Assembly (NCBI RefSeq): GCF_018070565.1
Contig: NZ_JAGPXL010000004.1
Span: 186,001-250,000, forward strand
Reading direction: 5' to 3'
DNA length: 64,000 bases
From: Streptomyces sp. B93
GTDB taxonomy: Bacteria; Actinomycetota; Actinomycetes; Streptomycetales; Streptomycetaceae
Both the position numbers and the translations under genes were made by a program. The notes beneath the pieces are model-generated. The model saw only the letters and a program-made list of their open reading frames with translations. It was not told where the DNA came from and ran no database searches. Of the stretch, positions 42,603 through 51,236 are shown one piece after another. The stretch's first letter is position 1. Each line of letters starts with the position of its first letter.

Positions 42603-44156
42603 ATGGCATCCGTTGTCGGCGACCGGTTGCGCCTCGTGGTCAAGGTCCTGGGAAGCCTCGTCGCCGACGAGGTCGGCCAGGCCACCCGGCTGCGCAGGAG
42701 CGCGAAACGGGACGGAGCGTCCCCGGCGGAGGCCGACGAGGCCCCCGCCGGGGCCGAACAGCGGCGCGCCAAGGCCGTGCGCCACGCCCTGGAGAGCCTC
42801 GGCCCCTTCTACGTGAAGCTCGGCCAGATCCTGTCGACCCGCCCCGACATGGTGCCCGAGTCGATCCGCGACGAGCTGCAGAACCTGCACGACCAGGTCG
42901 ACGTCCAGCCCTTCTCGGTCTTCGAACCGGTGCTGGCGGGCGACCTGGGCCCCGACTGGAAACTGCGGTTCGACGACATCGAGACCGTCAGACCGCTCGG
43001 CGCGGCCTCCCTCGCCCAGGTCTACAAGGTCACCCTGCCCGGCGGCCGTCCCGCCGTCGTCAAGGTGCAGCGACCCGGCATCCGCGAGGGCGTGCTCGCC
43101 GACATGGCCCTGATGCGCCGCGCCGCCCGGATCGTGGCCCGGGTCGCGCCCCGGTTCAACGAGGTCATCGACATCGAGGCGATGCTCGGCGCCGTCTTCG
43201 ACGCGATGGAGCCGGAGCTGAACTTCACCGGCGAGGCCCGCAACATGGACGAGGCCCGTGACCACGTCCGCGCCTTCCGCACCCTGGAGGTCCCCAAGGT
43301 GCTGCACGCCAGCCCCCGGGTGCTGGTCCAGTCACTGGCCCAGGGCGACTCGGTGCGCCATGTCGACCGTGCCCACTTCACCGACGACGAGCGCATCGAG
43401 ATCGGCCGCGACCTGCTGCGTTTCATGTACCACGGCTACTTCGTGCACCGCTTCTTCCACGCCGACCCCCACGCGGGCAACGTCTTCGCCCAGCCCGGCG
43501 GCCCGGCGACGCTGATCGACTGGGGCATGGTCGGGCGTCTGGACCGCCGTACCAGCCTCCAGCTGCTGCCGTTGTTCATGACGCTGGCGCAGAACGACGG
43601 CGCGGGGCTCGCCCACCACTGGGCGGGGCTCGGACGGATCACGCCCTGGTCCAACATGCCCGCGTTCGCCGCCGACATGGCGGCGTTCGTGCCCAAGGTC
43701 TCCCATCTGTCCCTGGACGAGATGAACTTCGGGGTCTCCCTGACCACGGTGCTCGGCAAGGCGACCAAGCGGGGCATCGGCTCGCCGCCCGCGGTGTCCC
43801 TGCTCGGCAAGTCGTTCGCCAACCTGGACGGCTCGGTGCGCTGTCTGGCGCCGGAGATCACCCTGCCCGAGGTGTTCCAGGGCGAGGTGCCCAAAATCCT
43901 GTTCGCGCTGGGCAAGGAGTTCCTCGGCAAGACCCAGTTCGCCCGTAACTCCATGGAGCTGCTGGTGACCGCCGTCAACAGTCCCGAGCAGCTGCGCGGG
44001 ACCCTCAGCGACATCGCCAACCGGCAGTTCGCCATCAATGTGCACGAGCCGCGGACCCCGTCCGCCATGGGCGGCCACCGTCCCACCCGGCCCTCCGGGA
44101 GCCTGCTGGCGCTGGGCGCCCTGGCGCTGCTCATCGGCCGCCGCCGCTCCGGCTGA
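42603..44156 (+). CDS. ABC1/UbiB-family atypical kinase-like protein
   Basis: A 517-residue ABC1/UbiB (ADCK-like) protein. The KxGQ helix is YVKLGQILSTRPDMVP (about residues 67-82), the Ala-rich nucleotide loop is PLGAASLAQVYKV, the metal and catalytic segments are HADPHAGN and LIDWGMVG. Members regulate quinone or isoprenoid lipid metabolism. The last 30 residues form one membrane helix (SLLALGALALLIG) with an RRR stop, as in bacterial UbiB proteins. ATG 42603. It follows the NPLAAL-repeat gene by 108 bases. Confidence 0.88.
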   Translation: MASVVGDRLRLVVKVLGSLVADEVGQATRLRRSAKRDGASPAEADEAPAGAEQRRAKAVRHALESLGPFYVKLGQILSTRPDMVPESIRDELQNLHDQVDVQPFSVFEPVLAGDLGPDWKLRFDDIETVRPLGAASLAQVYKVTLPGGRPAVVKVQRPGIREGVLADMALMRRAARIVARVAPRFNEVIDIEAMLGAVFDAMEPELNFTGEARNMDEARDHVRAFRTLEVPKVLHASPRVLVQSLAQGDSVRHVDRAHFTDDERIEIGRDLLRFMYHGYFVHRFFHADPHAGNVFAQPGGPATLIDWGMVGRLDRRTSLQLLPLFMTLAQNDGAGLAHHWAGLGRITPWSNMPAFAADMAAFVPKVSHLSLDEMNFGVSLTTVLGKATKRGIGSPPAVSLLGKSFANLDGSVRCLAPEITLPEVFQGEVPKILFALGKEFLGKTQFARNSMELLVTAVNSPEQLRGTLSDIANRQFAINVHEPRTPSAMGGHRPTRPSGSLLALGALALLIGRRRSG

Positions 44157-44199
44157 CCGCCGACGACATGCCCCCTCGACTCACCGCTGGAGGTTCACC

Positions 44200-45057
44200 A
44201 TGCCGGACACCGCGAGAACCCCGCACCGGGACGGGTTGTCCCGTGCCGCGTTCTGGACGGCGGCGGCGCACGCCGCGGAGTGCCGCCGCCCGGCGCCGTA
44301 CGTCCGTGACCCCTGGGCCGCCGACTTCCTGCACGCCGCCGGGTTCCAGGGCGGCCCGCCCGGCGAGGGCCTGCTGCAACAACTGCTGCCCGACTGGTTC
44401 GTGGTGCGCAGCCGCTTCTTCGACGAGCACCTGGTGGACGCGGCCCGCGCGGGCTGTCGTCAGGTGGTGCTGATCGGCGCCGGTCTGGACACCCGCGCGT
44501 ACCGGCTGGACTGGCCGACCGGGGTGCGTGTCCTGGAGATCGAGGAGGGCCCGGTCGTCGCCTTCAAGGAGCGGGTGCTGGACTGGAGCACGCCGTCGTG
44601 CGGGCGGCGCGGTGTGGTGGCCGCCGATCCGGCCGGTCCCTGGCGCGAGGAGCTGCTCGCCGCGGGGTTCGACCCGGGGCGGCCGACCGCGTGGCACTGC
44701 GAGGCGCCGCTGTACTTCCGCCGTCCGGAGGAGGTGGAGCGGATCGTCGACGCCATGACGGAACTGTCCGCCCCGGGCAGCGTCTTCTCCGCCGAGTGCG
44801 TCAACGCGGCCACCGCCTCGTCCTCCTTTGTCGCGCCCTTCCTGGACGCCCTGCACTCCACCGGGATCTCCTGGCGGTGGCAGCTCGCCGAGCCGGAGGC
44901 GTGGTGGGCCGAGCACGGCTGGCACGCGCGCGTGGCCGACCCGTTCACGCTGCCGTATGTGATCGAGCGGCTCTCGCCCTATCTGCCGCTGCTGTCGGAG
45001 GCCGCCGCGAAGTCGGTGTTCCTGACCACCGGGACACTGCGCGAAGCCGCCCCCTGA
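44200..45057 (+). CDS. SAM-dependent methyltransferase, PPM/leucine carboxyl methyltransferase type
   Basis: A 285-residue methyltransferase of the TIGR00027/PPM group. The SAM site is QVVLIGAGLDTRAYRLDW (motif I, about residues 86-103), with VLEIEEGPVVAFKE and the ECVNAATASSSF segment. Relatives methylate carboxylates or polyketide hydroxyls. ATG 44200 with TGGAGG. It faces the biosynthetic operon across a strong terminator. Carboxyl methyl esters are known on azoxy amino acids (azodyrecins), so it could tailor that pathway; this is inference. Confidence 0.8.
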   Translation: MPDTARTPHRDGLSRAAFWTAAAHAAECRRPAPYVRDPWAADFLHAAGFQGGPPGEGLLQQLLPDWFVVRSRFFDEHLVDAARAGCRQVVLIGAGLDTRAYRLDWPTGVRVLEIEEGPVVAFKERVLDWSTPSCGRRGVVAADPAGPWREELLAAGFDPGRPTAWHCEAPLYFRRPEEVERIVDAMTELSAPGSVFSAECVNAATASSSFVAPFLDALHSTGISWRWQLAEPEAWWAEHGWHARVADPFTLPYVIERLSPYLPLLSEAAAKSVFLTTGTLREAAP

Positions 45058-45064
45058 GACATGC

Positions 45065-45102
45065 GCGAGGGCCCCGGACGACAGATCGTCGGGGGCCCTC
45101 GC
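45065..45102. terminator. Bidirectional terminator between methyltransferase and WS/DGAT genes
   Basis: GCGAGGGCCC (45065-45074) and GGGCCCTCGC (45093-45102) pair perfectly with a further CGACG/CGTCG inner stem and loop AGAT. It separates convergent genes. Confidence 0.85.
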
Positions 45103-45121
45103 GCCGTCCTCGCCGTCGCGG

Positions 45122-46375
45122 CTACGGCCGCTCCAGCTCCAGCAGCGCCGCCTGCCACAGATCGGTGAGTTCGTGCGCGGTCGTCAGGGCCGCGTCGTGT
45201 ACGACGGTCAGGCAGGCGGTGTCGTGCTGGCTGGTCAGCGTCACCACCCAGGGGACTGCGGAGGCCAGCGTGGAGAAGACCGTGGCGGCGCGGGAGGTGG
45301 CCCCCTGGTGGACGAGGGCCTGGCCGAAGTTCACGCTGCTCGCCGGGCCGGCGACGACCGCGCCGTTGACCATGCGGGTGCCGATCCGGGCGCCGACGGC
45401 CCGCGGGGACGCCGACAGCAGCAGCCGCATCGCGTCGCGCTGCCTGCTGCCGCGCAGCCGACCGGTGGCCGCCATGACCCGGGTGAGGGCCCGCTGCGGT
45501 GACGGCTCGTCGCTCGGCAGCAGCAGCCGGGCCACGACCATCCGGTTGCCGGGGGCGCACTCCTCGCCGGCGGCGCGCACCGAGATCGGGATCACCACCG
45601 GCAGCGGCGGGTGGACGGCGCCGGTGTCCTTCAGGTGCCAGGTGTGCACGGCGTGGGCGAGGGCGGCGAGGTACACGTCGTTGACCGTGCCGCCGTGGGC
45701 GCGGCCGATCGACCGCAGCCGGGCCAGCGGGGTCCGGGTGTGGCTGACCCCGGGGGCGCCGCCGCCGCCCGCCGCGTCGAGGGCGGGCATCGGGTGGTGG
45801 CCGGTGCGCAGCGAGGTCACGACGTCGCCGAGGGCGCCGAGGACGCCGCGCGCGGTGGGCCGGGCGAGGCGGGCGGGTGCCGGGCCGCCCACGGGGTGGT
45901 CGTCGAGGAGGGCGCGGACCGCGTGGCACGCGCCGACACCGTCCTGGAGGGCGTGGTCGGTGCGGTAGCACAGGGCGTAGCCGTCGTCCCCGGGGCCGTG
46001 CAGCAGCCAGACGTCCCACGGCGGGCGCCCGCCACCGGCCATGGGGTGGGCCAGCATCATCCGCGCGGCGGCGGAGCCGTCGTCGTCCCCGGGCAGCTCG
46101 GCCTCGTGCACGTACTGCTCGACGGGGAGCCGGTCGGCGCGGCGGAACACCTTGCGGTCGCGGACGATGCCGTAACGCAGGGAGGGGATGCGGTGGGCGC
46201 GTTCGGCCACGCGCGCGCGTACGGCGTCCAGGGTGGGGGGCCGCCCGGGGAACCAGAACACGAAGACGACCGGCAGCGGTCTGCCGCGTGTGGCCACGTG
46301 GTAGGCGACGTCCGCGGTCGCCATGGGCAGCGACGGCGGCAGCCCGCCGCGGGTGCCGGGGTGGGCTCGGGTCAT
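45122..46375 (-). CDS. Wax-ester synthase/diacylglycerol acyltransferase (WS/DGAT) family protein
   Basis: A 417-residue O-acyltransferase-like protein. The acyl-CoA binding active-site motif HHxxxDG is present as DHALQDG (residues about 140-146), with the first His replaced by Asp and the second, catalytic His kept. The NFGQ-type segment SSVNFGQAL and TVNDVYLAALAHAV are other family blocks. ATG 46375 behind GAGGAGG. Last gene of the minus-strand biosynthetic operon, 36 bases after the DAO gene. It could esterify a hydroxyl of the product with a fatty acyl group, or be a diverged condensing-type enzyme. Confidence 0.75.
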   Translation of the reverse strand: MTRAHPGTRGGLPPSLPMATADVAYHVATRGRPLPVVFVFWFPGRPPTLDAVRARVAERAHRIPSLRYGIVRDRKVFRRADRLPVEQYVHEAELPGDDDGSAAARMMLAHPMAGGGRPPWDVWLLHGPGDDGYALCYRTDHALQDGVGACHAVRALLDDHPVGGPAPARLARPTARGVLGALGDVVTSLRTGHHPMPALDAAGGGGAPGVSHTRTPLARLRSIGRAHGGTVNDVYLAALAHAVHTWHLKDTGAVHPPLPVVIPISVRAAGEECAPGNRMVVARLLLPSDEPSPQRALTRVMAATGRLRGSRQRDAMRLLLSASPRAVGARIGTRMVNGAVVAGPASSVNFGQALVHQGATSRAATVFSTLASAVPWVVTLTSQHDTACLTVVHDAALTTAHELTDLWQAALLELERP

Positions 46376-46411
46376 GGGACCTCCTCAGGGGTGGGGGAAA
46401 GGGGCGCCGCC

Positions 46412-47734
46412 TCAGCAGGTGCGCCTGGTGTAGCGGCCGAGGGTGTCCAGCGCGGCCCGCAGCAGGGGGCGGCCGGGGCCCTGGACGGGCATCCACGGGG
46501 CCGCCGGGCGGTGCCAGGGCAGCGGGTCGCCGGGTTCCGGTTCGCCGAGCAGGGCGGCGGCGACATGGGCGCCGTGCGCCACGGACATCGCCAGGCCGTG
46601 GCCGCCGCAGCCGCCGATGTACCAGACGTCGGGCAGGCCGCGGACCGGCCCGACGACGGGCAGTCCGTCGCCGGTCATCCCGATCCGGCCCGACCAGCGG
46701 TGCACGACGGGCACGTCGTGCAGCTCCGGGTGCAGGCCGCGCAGCCAGCGGCCCAGCCAGTTCCAGGCCCGTTCGCGGGCGGCCCGGAGCCGTTCGGGGG
46801 CGAGTCCGGTGGGGACGGTGACGGTGCCGCCGCCCGCGACCAGCCCGCCGTCCGGGAGGGTCCGGAAGTAGGGCGCCATGGGCACGGCGTCGACGACGGC
46901 GTACCCGTGGCGCCCGCCCAGTGCCTCGTACGCCGTCCGGCTGACCGGTGGGGTGGCCACGGCGTGCACTTCGAGCGGCAGGACCGTGCCGACCGGCAGC
47001 CCGAGCGCCGGTGCCGCGGAGTTGACGGCGACGACGGTCTGTCCGGCGTACAGGCGGCCGTGCGGGAAGACCAGTTCGGAGCCGACGAGGTCTCCGGCGC
47101 GTACGGCGCGCAGGGGGCTCTCGCCGTAGAAGCGCACGCTCTTGGCGGCGCAGGCGCGGGCGAGGGCGCTGGTGAGCGCGGCGGGGTCGAGGGTGGCGGC
47201 GGTCCGGTACAGCAGTCCCGCGTTGTACGGCACTCCGACCCGGGCCAGGATGCCGGCGCCGGACAGCACGGGCACGTCGAGGCCGAGCGCCCGGTAGGCG
47301 CGGGCCTGCCGGGCGAGCGCCGCGAGGCCCGCGCGGGAGCGCGTGGCCATGAGCTGCGCGCCGGGCCGCAGTCCGCAGGACACGTCGAGCCGGGCGCACA
47401 GGTCGAGCACGTCCCGCACCGCCCGCACGCTGGCCTGGTGCATCCGGCGTGCCGTGTGGGGGCCGAAGCGGTGGACCGCGCGGTCGATCGACGGTCCCGC
47501 GCGGGGTCCGAGCAGGCCGGTGCCGCGACCGCTGGCCCCGGCGGCCGGGCGGGCCGCGTCGACCACGGCGATGTCCAGGCCGGGGGCCCGTTCCGCCAGG
47601 TGGTAGGCGCAGGCCAGCCCGGCGAGTCCGGCCCCGACCACGGCGACGTCGGCGGTGACCACGCCGTGCAGCGGGACCTGTGGGGGCAGTTCGGCCGGGT
47701 CCCAGTGCGGGGTACCGGCCGGCCGTTCGGTCAT
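46412..47734 (-). CDS. FAD-dependent oxidoreductase, D-amino-acid oxidase (DAO) superfamily
   Basis: A 440-residue glycine/gamma-glutamylputrescine oxidase-like flavoprotein. The dinucleotide motif VAVVGAGLAGLACAYHLAE starts at residue 30, the second FAD block RRMHQASVRAV and the C-terminal GIGxxxxSVAHG-like segment (GGCGGHGLAMSVAHG) complete the fold. Substrates are amines or hydrazines in related pathways. ATG 47734 overlaps the flavin reductase stop by four bases (ATGA). In an azoxy pathway it could oxidise an N-N intermediate or an amine; this is inference. Confidence 0.8.
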   Translation of the reverse strand: MTERPAGTPHWDPAELPPQVPLHGVVTADVAVVGAGLAGLACAYHLAERAPGLDIAVVDAARPAAGASGRGTGLLGPRAGPSIDRAVHRFGPHTARRMHQASVRAVRDVLDLCARLDVSCGLRPGAQLMATRSRAGLAALARQARAYRALGLDVPVLSGAGILARVGVPYNAGLLYRTAATLDPAALTSALARACAAKSVRFYGESPLRAVRAGDLVGSELVFPHGRLYAGQTVVAVNSAAPALGLPVGTVLPLEVHAVATPPVSRTAYEALGGRHGYAVVDAVPMAPYFRTLPDGGLVAGGGTVTVPTGLAPERLRAARERAWNWLGRWLRGLHPELHDVPVVHRWSGRIGMTGDGLPVVGPVRGLPDVWYIGGCGGHGLAMSVAHGAHVAAALLGEPEPGDPLPWHRPAAPWMPVQGPGRPLLRAALDTLGRYTRRTC

Positions 47735-48306
47735 CCGGGGCCGTCCGGGGCGAGTTCGGTCAGCGACCGGAACCCGCGGTCGTGCCAGAGCAGCGGGCGC
47801 CCGCCGCCGACATGCACGGCGGCGACCCGGCCGACGACCAGGTGGTGGTCGCCGTACCGGCGGACGTCCTCCACGAGGCAGACCGACCAGGCGAGCGATC
47901 CGGCCAGCACGGGGACGCCGAGGACGTGCCGGGTGTCCGTTCCGGCGAACCGGTCGGCGGCGGTCGTGGTGGGGTTCGCGAACCGGCCGGCCAGGGCGTG
48001 CTGTTCCTCGCGCAGCAGATGCACGGCGAACGTCCGGTGGGCGGTGAGCGCGGCGAGCGTGCGCGAGCCGTCGCGCAGGCAGGCCAGCAGCAGGGGCGGG
48101 CGGGCCGACAGGGAGGTGACGGCGGAGACGGTCATGCCGAGCGGGCCGTCCGGGCCGCGCGCGGTCACCACGCTCACCCCGGCGGCCAGCTTGGCGTACA
48201 GGCCGAGGCAGCGGGCGGCGCCGGGTCCGGGTTCCTCGCGCAGCGGGTCGGCGTGCGTCCGGTCGGCGGTGAGCAGGTCAGTTGCGGGCCGCGGCGGCGC
48301 ACTCAT
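47731..48306 (-). CDS. Flavin reductase domain protein (VlmR/RutF-like)
   Basis: A 191-residue NAD(P)H:flavin reductase-like protein. The fold signature GVSVVTARGPDGPLGMTVSAVTSLSARPPLLLACL is visible (quoted here in pieces: VVTARGPDGPLGMT, SLSARPPLLLACL), with the HDRGFRSL C-terminus. Such enzymes supply FADH2 to a two-component monooxygenase. The acyl-CoA-dehydrogenase-fold protein at 51587 in the same operon is the obvious partner, as VlmR serves VlmH in valanimycin biosynthesis. It overlaps both neighbours (29 bases with the SRPBCC gene, four with the DAO gene). Confidence 0.85.
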   Translation of the reverse strand: MSAPPRPATDLLTADRTHADPLREEPGPGAARCLGLYAKLAAGVSVVTARGPDGPLGMTVSAVTSLSARPPLLLACLRDGSRTLAALTAHRTFAVHLLREEQHALAGRFANPTTTAADRFAGTDTRHVLGVPVLAGSLAWSVCLVEDVRRYGDHHLVVGRVAAVHVGGGRPLLWHDRGFRSLTELAPDGPG

Positions 48307-48742
48307 CGGTCACCTCCGCGCCGACGAGTCCCTCGACGATCCGGGCGATGATCGTCCGCAGCGTGGATTCGGCCACCGGGTCGAGGATGTCGGCGAGGGT
48401 GGGGATGCCGAGGTCGAAGGAGGCCGAGAAGACGATGAGGGTGCCGCGTTCGTGCGGGACGCACCGCCAGCTCCCCTCGAAGATCAGGAAGTCTCCGCTG
48501 AGCTGTTCGAAGGTGAGGGTGTGGGTCTCCGGTGCGAAGGTGTCGCGTTCCCGCCAGCGCATCAGGCCGCCGCGGAACTCGACGGTCCAGTCCGACACGG
48601 CCGAGCCGTCCGGCAGGGTGTCGACGTGGACCTCGTGGACGGTGTCGGTGAGTTCGGGGTAGCGGCAAAAGTCGCTGATGCCGCGGTAGACGGCGGCCGG
48701 TTCCCGGCCGTCGGCGATCGCGTGCAGGACCACATGGCGCAT
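48278..48742 (-). CDS. SRPBCC-family protein (polyketide-cyclase/COQ10-like)
   Basis: A 154-residue START-like protein. The N-terminal AVYRGISDFCRYPELTDTV and the VSDWTVEFRGGLMRWRERD strand are typical of aromatase/cyclase or COQ10-type SRPBCC proteins, quoted in parts. It may bind the lipophilic intermediate of the operon's pathway, as a chaperone or a cyclase. ATG 48742; its end overlaps the flavin reductase gene by 29 bases, so it is part of the operon. Confidence 0.75.
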   Translation of the reverse strand: MRHVVLHAIADGREPAAVYRGISDFCRYPELTDTVHEVHVDTLPDGSAVSDWTVEFRGGLMRWRERDTFAPETHTLTFEQLSGDFLIFEGSWRCVPHERGTLIVFSASFDLGIPTLADILDPVAESTLRTIIARIVEGLVGAEVTDECAAAARN

Positions 48743-48784
48743 GGCGCTCGGTTCCTTTCCTGGGTGTCGTCTGCGGGCGCCGTC

Positions 48785-50071
48785 TCAGACGGCCATGCGG
48801 GCGGCGGTGGCGGCCAGCGCGTCGGCGAGGGTGGTGAGGAACAGGCCGAGCGCGGCGTCGTCGGCCACGGCGGGCGGGGTCAGCCGGAGGACATGGGTGG
48901 AGTTGAGGGAGTGGTTGACGAGGACGTCCCGGGCGATCAGCTCCAGCAGGAGTTCCCCGACGGCCCGTTCGGCACCGAACTCGATGCCGATCAGCAGCCC
49001 CTGGCCGCGGACGTCGCGCACCAGGCCGCCTCCGTAGGGGGCGCACACCTCGCGCACCCCGGCCAGAAGGCGGGTGCCGAGGGCGGCCGCGCGGGCGACG
49101 ATCTCCTCCCGCTCCATGGTCCGTACGGTGGCCAGGGCGGCGGCGCAGGCGATCGGGGAGGCGCCGAAGGTGGAGGTGTGCAGGTAGGGGTCCTGGCTGA
49201 AGGGGCGGTAGGCGTCCGCGGTGGCGGCCATCGCGGCGATCGGTACGACGCCGCCGCTGAGCCCCTTGCCGATCAGCAGGATGTCGGGGCTGACGTCCTC
49301 GGCGTCCACGCCCCACCAGGTGCCGAGCCTGCCCATGCCGGTCTGGATCTCGTCGACGACCAGCAGCGCGCCGAACTCCCGGCACAGCGCCGCCACTTCG
49401 CGCAGATAGCCGGGCTCGGGGATGCGGACGCCGCCCTCGCCCTGCACCGGTTCCAGGATCACGCAGGCCCGGTCGCGGCGGTCGGCCAGGGCCCGCTTGA
49501 GGTCGGCCGCGTCCCCGAAGTCGACCTGGGTGACATCGGGCAGCAGCGGCCGGAACGGCGACTGGTAGGTGGCGTTGGCGGTGGCGCTGAGGGCGCCCAG
49601 GGTCTTGCCGTGGAAGCCCTTGCGGGTGGTGATCACCGCGTTGCGGCCGTGCGCGCGGGCCAGCTTCAGGGCGGCCTCGGTGGCCTCGGCGCCGGAGTTG
49701 ACGAAGTGGATGTGGTCCAGGCCCGGCGGGGTGTGCGCGGCCAGCGCGCGGGCGGCGTGGGCGGCGACCGGCTCCAGGAAGACGCGGCTGGCCAGCGGGT
49801 GGGCGTCGAGCTGCCGGTGCACCGCCTCGACGACGGCCGGGTGGCGGTGGCCGAGGAGGAAGACGCCGTAGCCGCCGAAGTTCAGGAAGCGGCGGCCGTC
49901 GTCGGTGTGGATCCAGGGGCCCTCGGACCGTGTCTCGGCCATGCCGCCCATCACTCGGCCCATGACCGCCCGGCCGGAGCCGATGTGCCGCTGGTACAGC
50001 TCGACGACGCTCGGCTCACCGGGCGCGGAGCCGTCGGGGGCGGTGCGGGGCGCCGGTGGGGAGAACGTCAT
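48785..50071 (-). CDS. Class III PLP-dependent aminotransferase
   Basis: A 428-residue aminotransferase of the acetylornithine/putrescine family. Seen are FVNSGAEATEAALK, GFHGKTLGAL, ILEPVQGEGG, the VVDEIQTGMGRLG Asp and the PLP-lysine block LIGKGLSGGVVP. It would aminate an aldehyde to an amine, fitting the thioester reductase encoded just upstream: acyl thioester to aldehyde to alkylamine. ATG 50071 overlaps the reductase stop (ATGA). Typical length. The alternative is an amino-acid decarboxylation-independent transaminase of unknown substrate. Confidence 0.85.
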   Translation of the reverse strand: MTFSPPAPRTAPDGSAPGEPSVVELYQRHIGSGRAVMGRVMGGMAETRSEGPWIHTDDGRRFLNFGGYGVFLLGHRHPAVVEAVHRQLDAHPLASRVFLEPVAAHAARALAAHTPPGLDHIHFVNSGAEATEAALKLARAHGRNAVITTRKGFHGKTLGALSATANATYQSPFRPLLPDVTQVDFGDAADLKRALADRRDRACVILEPVQGEGGVRIPEPGYLREVAALCREFGALLVVDEIQTGMGRLGTWWGVDAEDVSPDILLIGKGLSGGVVPIAAMAATADAYRPFSQDPYLHTSTFGASPIACAAALATVRTMEREEIVARAAALGTRLLAGVREVCAPYGGGLVRDVRGQGLLIGIEFGAERAVGELLLELIARDVLVNHSLNSTHVLRLTPPAVADDAALGLFLTTLADALAATAARMAV

Positions 50072-51207
50072 GACGCCACCTCCGTGGGCATCGGGGGGAC
50101 CGGGCGGGCGCGGTGCTTGCGCAGGAGTCCGGGCCTGCCCTCGGCCCAGCTCTCCAGGTTGCGAACGAGCGCGGCCCGGATGTCGGCATGGGTCAGACGG
50201 GTGCCGCAGTGGAATTCCCCGAAGGATTCGCCGAGGGAGGTGTCGAACGGCAGCTCGGTCTGGAAGCAGAGCAGCAGTTCGGCGTAGTGCTGGAAACGCT
50301 GGCGCATCTTGCCGGGCAGCGCGGTGCCCTCCAGCATCGGCAACAGCAGCCGGTGCACGGCCTCGACGGGGATCAGGCGGGGCCGGTGCGGCTCGGGCAG
50401 TCCGTTGCGTACGGCGAACTCGCCGCAGACGTCGGCGATCTCCCGCAGCTCGATGGACTCCTTGCCCGCCGTCAGCCAGTACTCGCCGCTGCCCACCCCG
50501 CCGCGGATGAGGTCGGCGATGGCGCGGGTGACGTAGTCCTGCGGGACCATGTCGACCTTGGCGTCGGGGGCGCCGGGCAGCACCGGCACCTGGCCGAGGA
50601 CCATGGAGCCGATGGTCCGGGTCAGGCCCTGCTCCCCCGCGATACGGCCGGTGACGGAGTCGCCCATGACGACCGAGGGACGCACGATGGCGCCGGGCAG
50701 GTCCGACTCGCGCATCAGCCGCTCGGCGGTGGCCTTGGAGGCGAGGTAGGCGGCGGCGCCCGGGAAGCGGCGGTGGTCCTCCTCGGTGGGCGTGTTCACC
50801 ACGAAGGCGGTGCTGACCAGGTAGAGGGGCGCGTCGGCGCGGGCGGCCAGGTCGATCATGTTCTCGGTGCCGACCGTGTTGGTCCGCACGATCTCCTCCG
50901 GCGGGATGCGCCAGTTGGTCGCGGCGGCGGAGTGCAGCACGACGTCGACCTCCAGGGCCAGCTCGTGCCAGGTCAGGGGGGACAGGCCCAGCCGGGGCGC
51001 CACGAGGTCGCCGCTCAGCTCGCGCACGCGCGGGTCGCCCAGCGGGCGGTTGCGGCGCAGGCAGATGAGGTCGTAGTCCTCGGACAGCTCGTCGATGAGG
51101 GCGCGCCCGAGCACGCCGGAGCCGCCGGTGAGCAGCAGGGTGGGACGGTCGGCCGCGGGCGGGCGGGGCCCACGGGAATCGATGGGGCACGGATGAGGTG
51201 ACGGCAT
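50068..51207 (-). CDS. Thioester reductase domain protein (NAD(P)-dependent, SDR type)
   Basis: A 379-residue stand-alone reductase of the NRPS R-domain/fatty acyl-CoA reductase class. The Rossmann motif LLTGGSGVLGRAL (residues 25-37), the catalytic YLASKATAE Tyr and Lys, and the QDYVTRAI segment are typical. It reduces an acyl-CoA or acyl-ACP thioester to an aldehyde or alcohol with NAD(P)H. No A or ACP domain is attached or adjacent in the window. ATG 51207 with GAGGGAG. It is translationally coupled to the aminotransferase, and separated from the upstream VlmH-like gene by a minisatellite. Confidence 0.85.
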   Translation of the reverse strand: MPSPHPCPIDSRGPRPPAADRPTLLLTGGSGVLGRALIDELSEDYDLICLRRNRPLGDPRVRELSGDLVAPRLGLSPLTWHELALEVDVVLHSAAATNWRIPPEEIVRTNTVGTENMIDLAARADAPLYLVSTAFVVNTPTEEDHRRFPGAAAYLASKATAERLMRESDLPGAIVRPSVVMGDSVTGRIAGEQGLTRTIGSMVLGQVPVLPGAPDAKVDMVPQDYVTRAIADLIRGGVGSGEYWLTAGKESIELREIADVCGEFAVRNGLPEPHRPRLIPVEAVHRLLLPMLEGTALPGKMRQRFQHYAELLLCFQTELPFDTSLGESFGEFHCGTRLTHADIRAALVRNLESWAEGRPGLLRKHRARPVPPMPTEVAS

Positions 51208-51236
51208 GGCGGTGCTCCCTCGGACGGGTGGCGGCT

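Noticed and set aside
45611..50287. A 1558-codon open frame on the plus strand through the biosynthetic operon
   Set aside because: It lies antisense to six overlapping minus-strand genes with clear domains. Long antisense frames are expected at this GC content, and its translation is low-complexity Gly/Arg/Val/His without any motif.
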